Positions 24,619 to 32,700 of a DNA stretch of 33,375 nt are shown in pieces; within the stretch, counting starts at the first letter, position 1; the number at the start of each line of letters is the position of its first letter. The notes below the pieces were generated by a model. It had not been told where the DNA came from. It searched no databases and saw only the letters and a list, made by a program, of their open reading frames with translations. Location of the stretch: the NCBI GenBank assembly GCA_028716125.1, contig JAQUQK010000002.1, forward strand, positions 1-33,375. The letters run 5' to 3'. The position numbers and the translations under genes were made by a program. This DNA is from Thermoplasmatota archaeon (GTDB lineage: Archaea; Thermoplasmatota; JAQUQK01).

Positions 24619-25086
24619 CTATCAATTTGTGTATACCAATATAATATATATATTTTATCTATATTGACAATCGAAAACTCAACTAGAAAAACAGTTTAAC
24701 TTTTATTCATATGATATTCGAATATAATCCACATCAAATACGCATGAAATTTAGATGCCTTTGGCCTAAAAAAAATCCAAACTGCCAGTTGTCCATCTCC
24801 ATCCCCTTCCTCTCATCAATCATCTCATCGCCCCTCTCCCATCCCCCATTCCGCAGCCCCCCTTCCGGCAGCCCCGGGCCATCCATCGCGTGCGCTCCAA
24901 TGATCCGTTCGGGTGCGCGAAGGAAAAAAAATTGGGGGAGGAGGCAGGGGCGGGAAACCGACCGGCACGGCAGGCGCGACCGTCCGGGCAGCGCACCCAA
25001 TCAGACAGCGCGCATCCGTCTATGGCATGACTAGACGAGAAAAAGGAGAGTTCCGACCCACGACCATCCCGGAAAAGCAATAAATC

Positions 25087-25118
25087 CGCGTCCACCGTGC
25101 CCTTTATCGGTGTCCGCG
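25087..25118. other. Hairpin CGCG-tc-CACCG-n10-CGGTG-tc-CGCG
   Basis: Dyad with symmetric TC/TC internal loop. Confidence 0.55.
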
Positions 25119-25195
25119 CCGCTTCGCTGATTTAATTCTTTTCCGGCCTATGACCTGCAAAAGAGGCAAAAGTGCAAAACCCGATGGAAAAAACG

Positions 25196-25224
25196 GCGCA
25201 ATCGCCTAAAATCGACGATTGCGC
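25196..25224. other. Inverted repeat GCGCAATCG-n11-CGATTGCGC abutting the tRNA 5' end
   Basis: 9-bp perfect arms. Confidence 0.65.
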
Positions 25225-25311
25225 GCTCCGGTAGTCTAGTCCGGTCAAGACGGCGGACTTAAGATTCACTTGGCTGGGAGGCCATCAAGGGTTCGAATCC
25301 CTTCCGGGGCG
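25225..25311 (+). tRNA. tRNA-Leu(UAA), long variable arm, non-canonical G73
   Basis: GCTCCGG/CCGGGGC acceptor; GTCT/AGAC D stem; loop CTTAAGA; variable hairpin TGGC/GCCA; AAGGG-TTCGAAT-CCCTT T arm; downstream T tract. Confidence 0.85.
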
Positions 25312-25324
25312 TTATTTTTTTTAT

Positions 25325-25390
25325 TTAAGGGAGAACGACGACGTTTTGCCGCGCCGGACATCTCCCTTAACAACCCACTGTCCGGCGCGG
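25325..25390. ncRNA. Interleaved inverted repeats, predicted H-type pseudoknot
   Basis: TTAAGGGAGA 25325-25334 / TCTCCCTTAA 25361-25370 and CCGCGCCGGACA 25349-25360 / TGTCCGGCGCGG 25379-25390. Confidence 0.65.
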
Positions 25391-25403
25391 GGGCATGTGC
25401 AAA

Positions 25404-25643
25404 CTAATTTTGTAACTGCTTTTTGTCAATTTTTGATAAATTGGCTATTATCTTATTCCAGGTTTTAGTAAGTGATTCAATCCCATCAACCGAAACATCC
25501 ACCAATTTGAAGTCGTTTGGAAAAAGAACAATTCGCACATTTGATATTGCTTCATTCAGAGTTTTTGTTAACAATTCAACAGTAGATACGACATCCATTT
25601 TCATCTCTAAATTATCACTCATCAAAACAAGCATCAATACCAC
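25404..25643 (-). CDS. Small hypothetical protein
   Basis: 79-aa ORF. Confidence 0.45.
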   Translation of the reverse strand: MVLMLVLMSDNLEMKMDVVSTVELLTKTLNEAISNVRIVLFPNDFKLVDVSVDGIESLTKTWNKIIANLSKIDKKQLQN

Positions 25644-25671
25644 GCTTAAAAAGCTGGCGCGAAAGTGTTAT

Positions 25672-25701
25672 ATTCGAATAAAATATAGATGTTATTCGAA
25701 T
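25672..25701 (+). promoter_or_regulatory. Paired ATTCGAAT palindromes bracketing an AT-rich promoter
   Basis: attcgaat 25672-25679 and 25694-25701; third copy 24716-24723. Confidence 0.5.
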
Positions 25702-25867
25702 GGAAGGAAGCCCGATAACAATATCGACAATTCCAAAGGTATTCAACGTAGTGGCTGAAGATGCCGTGGAGGGCACGGTTACTAAACAGGGAACCGGCGC
25801 GCACAAGATTTTGCCGAAAGAATGGCTTGGCCGCAAGGTTCTCGTAGTGTTGATAAAGGAGGGCTAG
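25700..25867 (+). CDS. DUF2080-like (transposon-associated) small protein, not in ORF track
   Basis: MEGSPITISTIPKVFNVVAEDAVEGTVTKQGTGAHKILPKEWLGRKVLVVLIKEG*. Confidence 0.75.
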   Translation: MEGSPITISTIPKVFNVVAEDAVEGTVTKQGTGAHKILPKEWLGRKVLVVLIKEG

Positions 25868-25919
25868 GTAAGCTTACTCCACCCTAAAGGGAAGGGCTTT
25901 CCATCGGAGATTGATTAAG

Positions 25920-26564
25920 ATGCACAGCACCAATACCAACCCCATCATCTGGACGCAAGAGACCGCTTACAGGGACTCGGGTTCTGGAAATCTGGATAAA
26001 ACCAGGATTGCTAAGGTCTTGGATTTTGTTCCGCTCCAGAACCGATTTGATGCCAACGGCGAGACCGGAAATCCGGTCAGTTCGGCAAATGCGCATGCGG
26101 CTGCAACAACTATCCTACTTGCAATTCGGGAGCATGAGTTTATGGCAGAGAAAGAAGAAAAATCAAAGGAGCGGGTAGTCGTCCCGCTGAAAATCAATGG
26201 AAAAGAGCAGGAAACCGCGCAGAAGGAAGAACCGAAAACCGAAGAAAAAACCGATGAAAACCGGCCGCTTTCCGAGCGCGTCCGTGCAACCCTGCGCGGG
26301 AATCCGGGGTTTGAGCTGCTGTTCGTCGTGTTTGCGTTCATCCCAAAGGCAGCAGCAATAATCGCAGTGATCATTGGTGCCACCGTGCTGTCTTTCAAAT
26401 ACTGGTATGTTGCGCTAGTTGCAATCGTTATCGCCCTGCTAATTTCGCTTGGCAAAATCAAGAAAGAGTCGGCAAATTCCGCGCTAGAAAAAGCAAAGTC
26501 GGCGGCAAAGAAAGCGCCCGAAGCCATATGGAATGCGTTTGTCTGGCCGTATGGAGGCGCTTAA
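25920..26564 (+). CDS. Membrane protein with charged N-terminus
   Basis: Track ORF 25911-26564; TM hairpin near C-terminus; start may be 26142. Confidence 0.65.
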   Translation: MHSTNTNPIIWTQETAYRDSGSGNLDKTRIAKVLDFVPLQNRFDANGETGNPVSSANAHAAATTILLAIREHEFMAEKEEKSKERVVVPLKINGKEQETAQKEEPKTEEKTDENRPLSERVRATLRGNPGFELLFVVFAFIPKAAAIIAVIIGATVLSFKYWYVALVAIVIALLISLGKIKKESANSALEKAKSAAKKAPEAIWNAFVWPYGGA

Positions 26565-26828
26565 ATGGCGGCTGAGCCGATAATCAAGGCAAGCGACATA
26601 ACGCCGGAGATGATTGGCGAATTCCAGGCGACGGTCAAGGACATAGCCGTAAAGGACAATGCGCTTGGCCAGGAGATATTTACAATGCGCATAATCGCAA
26701 AGCCGCCGCACGTTTTTGTATACTGCGATGGCATGGACGAGCCGCCGCCGCAGGTAATTGAGAAGGTGCTGCGCATCTATGGATACGACCCGAAGCGCGA
26801 TAGCATAAAAATAAGCGTAGTAAACTAA
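26565..26828 (+). CDS. Hypothetical protein
   Basis: 87-aa ORF. Confidence 0.65.
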   Translation: MAAEPIIKASDITPEMIGEFQATVKDIAVKDNALGQEIFTMRIIAKPPHVFVYCDGMDEPPPQVIEKVLRIYGYDPKRDSIKISVVN

Positions 26829-26840
26829 CTCCTTTTTCCT

Positions 26841-26889
26841 TTTCTGACACACCCATTCTTTTATAAATTCATCTCATTCTTGTAGAATG
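26841..26889 (+). promoter_or_regulatory. Type-P promoter cassette copy 4
   Basis: tttctgacacacccattcttttataaattcatctcattcttgtagaatg. Confidence 0.85.
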
Positions 26890-26894
26890 ATATC

Positions 26895-28658
26895 ATGCCC
26901 GGAAAATACTCTAGAGAATGGACAGCGATGACTGTTTCTGATGCGGCGACGGTGCGCCTGAATCCAAAAACGAAATGGGCGCTGACCGGCATTGCATTTG
27001 TGGCGCTCGTGCTTCTGCTGGTTTTCACAGAATCAAGCATAGGCGCTTTTGCGATGTTCATTTGGATAATTTATATCACATGGAATTCCAACAACAAGAT
27101 AACCACACGCGAGAAGCAGATCACGATTGTGCTTTTTGCAATTTTTGCGCTATTCTCTTTGCTGCCGATAGTCGGGGCGATTATACCGAATTATTACGCA
27201 TGGTTCGCAGTTTTGTGCATATCCCTGATGATATTGACAATTGCGCGCCCGTCTATGCTTTACAAGCGGAACATGGGCATCGATAAAATAAAGGTGTGGA
27301 AGCAAAGGCACTCTGCAGGAACATCAAGGAACGCAAAGCCACACAGGGCAAACTCAATAATGGCATTCATGGCCATAGTCGTTGTTTTGGGCATGATTTC
27401 GGGCCCGCTGGCCCCATTGGCGGATGCTGCCGCAGAACTCACGGAAACGGGAAAGCAAAACATGGCATTTGGATTCTGGAATGAATTTGGAATGCTTGTA
27501 CTAAAAGACTTGGTGCCGTATGTGGATAATGGGGGCTTATCTGTGGCAGGAATATTACAAAAAACCTTGGCGACAGAAGATCAGTATCATAGGATGAGCA
27601 TAACATACCTAATCAATGGCAGAGGTCCGAAGATTTCTGTTAAATCTGCCTCGGTAATGTTCAGCGGAGACCCCCCAAAAGGCAACTTCATCGGTCAAGG
27701 GCACTCATGGAACACAACAATAACAATGCAGTTTCAGGACTATATCCACAGCGAAACCTTAAACGATATGCCGGGCATATCGCCTTATACTATAAACTGG
27801 GAACTATGCGGCACGGGTGGTAGGGACTACTATTCGTGGCTTCCGCCAGAGGAACTTGCAAAAATAGAAGAAATGACTCTGTATGCAATTGTTACAAAGG
27901 CCGGGGCATACACACCCTCAAGCATTGTCAATTATCTCTTTCATAGCAACACCATATATTCGAATGATGATATGGTGTATGCAATTTCACAACCTACAAT
28001 ACCTCGCTTTCCGAACACAGACGATGGCAAAATATTGGAGTTGACCGCAAAATCACCAAGAACATCAATGTATGAACTCAAAGGCACCACATGTCCTAAG
28101 TTAGATGTTTTATATATATTCAGCGCAGATGTAGCATATTGGGGGGAATACACCGACTCAAACGGGGTGGTGCGCGATTTGACGAAACCAGCCGCATACC
28201 AATTCACACCATTTGTTTGGACAATAACAGTAGACAATCCATGGTATAATGGCAGAGAAGCACCAGGAACCTGGCAGGAGTATCCATCGTGGATAACTCG
28301 CACAGTAGCGGACTCGGTCAGCGGTGCGTTCCACAAAGTCGAAGTTGGGATGAGTAACGCAGCATCGATAGGCGACGCATATTATCCGGGCTTCGGCCTC
28401 TCCGCATTCAATGGCTACTGGCTTTGGGTGCTATTGGCGCTGATTCCGATATCCCTCTTTGCATCCTGGTACATGGGCGCCTTCAATGGATTGAGAAAGC
28501 GCAAGGGCTTCGGATGGATACCAGAACGCCTCAACAAGACGCAGAAGGAAATGAAGAAGATGGGCGCGCCTTTCAATTCGGAGCAGTTCGCAGACTTTGC
28601 CGGATCTAACTCGGGCGGAGTGGTCATAAACTACGCTGGCAAGGGGCGAAAATATTGA
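26895..28658 (+). CDS. Large surface protein with N-terminal multi-TM and C-terminal TM
   Basis: 587-aa ORF. Confidence 0.85.
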   Translation: MPGKYSREWTAMTVSDAATVRLNPKTKWALTGIAFVALVLLLVFTESSIGAFAMFIWIIYITWNSNNKITTREKQITIVLFAIFALFSLLPIVGAIIPNYYAWFAVLCISLMILTIARPSMLYKRNMGIDKIKVWKQRHSAGTSRNAKPHRANSIMAFMAIVVVLGMISGPLAPLADAAAELTETGKQNMAFGFWNEFGMLVLKDLVPYVDNGGLSVAGILQKTLATEDQYHRMSITYLINGRGPKISVKSASVMFSGDPPKGNFIGQGHSWNTTITMQFQDYIHSETLNDMPGISPYTINWELCGTGGRDYYSWLPPEELAKIEEMTLYAIVTKAGAYTPSSIVNYLFHSNTIYSNDDMVYAISQPTIPRFPNTDDGKILELTAKSPRTSMYELKGTTCPKLDVLYIFSADVAYWGEYTDSNGVVRDLTKPAAYQFTPFVWTITVDNPWYNGREAPGTWQEYPSWITRTVADSVSGAFHKVEVGMSNAASIGDAYYPGFGLSAFNGYWLWVLLALIPISLFASWYMGAFNGLRKRKGFGWIPERLNKTQKEMKKMGAPFNSEQFADFAGSNSGGVVINYAGKGRKY

Positions 28659-29668
28659 AGCTTGATTTGAAGAAAATGGGCGCAAGGCAGAAGCGTCGCT
28701 TCTACTCCAAGCTCGTAATCGCATGCTACGTCGGGTTCGTCGCAGTCATGGTTCTCTACGGCTATCTAGCAAATCCATCTATATCGAATTCCCGCGTTAC
28801 CGTTGACAGCGAATTCAAGCAGGTTTACGACCAGGGTGATGAGATCACGATTGCGGGGCGCATTCTAGGCGGGGCGGCAGTCCAAGCGATAGTTTTCGAC
28901 CCAAACACCAACATAGGCGTTGATGCCAAGGTCTCCGCTGGAGCGTATGGCGTATCGATTCCAGCAAACTCGCTCGGGCATCCTGGATGGCACCGTATCG
29001 GAGTTGTTGCCAAAGTAGAGCAGAACGGGCGCACAGGCTGGACGGAGCCGTCATATGTGGACATAAATACCGAGAACACGAATGAGCCATCGGCGCTTAC
29101 TGCTTTCAGGAATATATTCAAGCCGGTTACGGCCCCGATAGCTAACTTTATAGGCGTATTTGTAGAGGGCGGCACCGACCCTGCAGACCTGAACGGCGAT
29201 AACTATGCCGACGTCCTCGAAATGACGCCGGTGCAGCCGGCGCATCAGGCGGTTTCTAATTTTCCGCTTGTATTTGTATCTATCATCATGGTAATTGCTG
29301 TGGTGGTGGTTTATGCCTTCAGCGTAGAGCCTACTGGATGGTTGAGGGGCGTATTCGCGCAGAGCCGCAGGGACCGGATTAGGATCGCGGAGATAAAGAA
29401 GGAACGTGACATAGCGCTCAAAAGCATAGATGCGAGAAGGCAGCGCGAGGAGCAGAACCTCGCCGAAAGGCTGAGCCGCGCTCAGACCAATGCCGAAGTT
29501 CAGAAGATAAGAGAGATTGCGAGGGCCGGCGCACAAGCGCGCCGCGCTGAATCTGCTGACGTGCAGAAGTCATACCAGGCGCAGATAGAGCAGGCGAAGG
29601 CAGCGGCGGCGATGGCGCGTTCGAGGGAAGCACCGCGCACGACACAAGTTTTCATCGGGCAAAAATAA
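28655..29668 (+). CDS. Membrane protein: N-terminal TM, beta-rich ectodomain, second TM, cytoplasmic coiled coil
   Basis: 337-aa ORF; ATGA-type overlap. Confidence 0.8.
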   Translation: MKLDLKKMGARQKRRFYSKLVIACYVGFVAVMVLYGYLANPSISNSRVTVDSEFKQVYDQGDEITIAGRILGGAAVQAIVFDPNTNIGVDAKVSAGAYGVSIPANSLGHPGWHRIGVVAKVEQNGRTGWTEPSYVDINTENTNEPSALTAFRNIFKPVTAPIANFIGVFVEGGTDPADLNGDNYADVLEMTPVQPAHQAVSNFPLVFVSIIMVIAVVVVYAFSVEPTGWLRGVFAQSRRDRIRIAEIKKERDIALKSIDARRQREEQNLAERLSRAQTNAEVQKIREIARAGAQARRAESADVQKSYQAQIEQAKAAAAMARSREAPRTTQVFIGQK

Positions 29669-29714
29669 CTGTCACTACAGAAAATCATTATATATTAATA
29701 AAGGCTATCCAAAT

Positions 29715-32700
29715 ATGCAAAGCAAAACTGCACGAAATCGTGTTGCCTGCTTGATTCTCACAGCAATGCTGCTTTCCGGATGTTTCACAATATCCGAAAC
29801 GGCTTCTGCCTCCGCGCTTTCAAATATATATGGCATTCTCCAGACGGTGACATCGCCATCCAACATCCTAAACGCAAACATCAGGTTCATGGCGCAAACT
29901 GGCGAATATCGCTTGATCTCATCACTCATTGACCTGCTCAATACTTCATCTCTCATATCTTTCTCAATAAATGACCGCAGCATCGAACCCGTACGCATTC
30001 GTTTTGTTAAGTCATTCATAGATTCGAAATTCGCGCTTCCTGCCTTTTACATTGACAACAAGGAGCAGGCAATAATAATCGGCTCAGACTACTATGAGAT
30101 TCGTTTCACTCCAGTAATCGACACGTGGAGCGTAAAGGTCAACGAGTCCGCCGTCCCGTTCGATATCTCGAAGATTCTCGCAGGCACCAGGACATTCGGC
30201 AAAGGTTCGGCATCGAGCATCCTTTTGAGCCGCGCAGAGGGTATGTGGATTCGCCTGTCGCAGCACGATGGCAACGGCGGAATATTTACATTCATGCCAG
30301 CCACAGGCCGCTCTAACTACGGCTGTCCAGTATCATTCAGCAAGTCGTGGCTTTCAGCTACATTCGGCATCACGCATCCGTTCTTTGAGTGGGGCGACAG
30401 CAAGCCGCGGATGCTTCTTAAATACACGGAAAATGCGACGCATTACACAATCACGCCGGAGCATTTTTCAGTGATTGGAGTACATGAGGCGGCGACTGGC
30501 ATAATCACGAACGGCGGGCGAATTCTCTGCAAAGAACCCGTGGATGATTTGTTTTCGACGCCGGCGATGGTGACGGCATCAAGCGAAATGGGGAATATTA
30601 CAAAAGGTCTGTCTACGACTGAGGGCTACCCTGCCCCAACTCTCTTCGACATGAACGGCATATTATATGCAATAGTTGCTGGTGCTGGTGGTAGTTACTC
30701 GGGTTGGTTGTATACGAATTCTGGATGGATTTCAAACACAGCTATAGTTTCTGGCATTTCTACACCAGCCGAACACAGCGGTATAACAGTATTTTGTAAA
30801 GGCGGCATATGGTATTGCATTGTAACAGTAGGCAATAGTGGGACCGCATTTTATGGATTCAAATGGATGGGATCCACATGGGCTTCAAACGCATCCATCG
30901 TTTCTGGTCTAATATCTTCACAATCACATACAAAACCATCAGTATTCCAAATGGATGGAATATATTATCTCATACTCGGCAGTGCCGAAGGAATATATTC
31001 TGGATTCGAATGGATGGGATCCACATGGGCTTCAAATGCATCCATCGTTTCTGGTCTAATAGCAGGGTCGGGATGGAACTACCCATCGGTTTTCTATAAA
31101 GATTCTAATTGGTATGCCATAATTGGAAAGTATAATGCGATAAGTGGATTCAAATGGATGGGATCCACATGGGCTTCAAATGCATCCATCGTTTCTGGTA
31201 TATCTATAAGCGGCAGCCCACAATATCCATCTGTATTCTACATATATGGCACATATTGCATCATTATCGGTTCATGGCAAAAATTCTATGGCTATGTATG
31301 GGAGGGCTCCGCATGGACGAAAAATTGGTTAATTAAAACAAACGCAAAAGATGATTCAACATCAACAGGGTGGAGTCCCCTTCCTTCTAACGAGCCATCG
31401 GCGTGGATAAAATTCGATGCAGGCTCAGTCAAGAATATTTCATCATGCCGCATCTACTGGGGTTCAGAGGTTGCATTCCACCCAGCCAGATATCACATCC
31501 AAGTCTCTTCAGACAACAGCACATTCTACACAGTAGTCACCGAAACCTCCGCCCCGCCCGCTTCAGCCTGGAAGAAATATGGCTGGCTGAATTACACCAA
31601 TGTCCGTTACATCAAACTTATAATTGATCAGCACGGCAGTTCCGGCACGAGAGTTTTTGAGTGTGATTACTATCAATGTTCGGCATTTATACCATCAAGG
31701 ACATCGGGGTTAATTTCCGAAATCGATTCCTGTTCATTCTCAACCTCTTACGCATATTTCGCATCAACCACAATCAAAATCCCCATATCAACAAAAGTTA
31801 CTGGAATCGTCAGCGTCAAAAATAATGCTGGCAATATATATGCCACCAACGTCACCGCAATCAACCTTCTCATTAACAACACATATTATTACGATGCAGT
31901 AAATCAGTTCGTCTACATCGGAACCAATAATGTCTCGCAGAACAAAATAATCAACTGGACCGTCTCCGCTTTATATGGCAGTTCATTCAATATTACAATA
32001 GCACCAAAGCTTGTTGATGTTGGGTTCCCACTTCACTGCCAAGGCACAATTGGCGACGCAGACGGCAAGATGATTTCAGGAATGATGGCATACACTGATA
32101 TATATAGTGGAACCGAAAAAATAGCATCGGGCCCAATATGGAACTGCACGGGAGGAAACTACCTATCGCTAATAGATACTACTTCTATAGCACCAGGGCC
32201 ATATTCCATCAAAATATCATTTACAGATTCTGGAACGGGCACGACATTTTCCACAACTAAACCGATTTACATTGGAAAGAGAGATGTGACATGGGATCCA
32301 GACGATCCGCAATATTCTTCCGCGTGGCTATACTACACTTTCTTCGATTCAAATTCAGGCACCCAGCTCCGCGACGACATATACAAAGTTTATATCTCGT
32401 CAGATGCCACAATCGAAGCAGCCGATCGCGTCAAGGGCGGCAAGTTCCCGACATACATCAACCAAGAACTATTTCTTCAGATCCGCGACTACTGGGACAA
32501 CACAATATATCCTGCAGGCGGCGGCACATATCAGTTCCGCATTTCAAACGGGGAAACATATCTTGACATTCCAATCGCGTTGCGTTCGTTCAAGGTCAAG
32601 AACACAAATTCCAGTACCGTATACTTCACGATGACGCAAAACAGCATCCGCCACAGCGAATGGATTCTGCCACAGGAAATCACGAGCTGGTATATCGGGG

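Noticed and set aside
24711-25034. 107-aa ORF in the noncoding hub
   Set aside because: Pro/Ser/Arg low-complexity translation of a pyrimidine tract; no start context
25225-25311. tRNA as an integration attachment site with attL/attR in this window
   Set aside because: No second copy of the tRNA 3' end (ttcgaatcccttccggggcg) noticed and no integrase recognised; remains open outside the window
25967-26527. 186-aa minus ORF
   Set aside because: Antisense to a TM protein ORF, Ser/Phe-rich artefact
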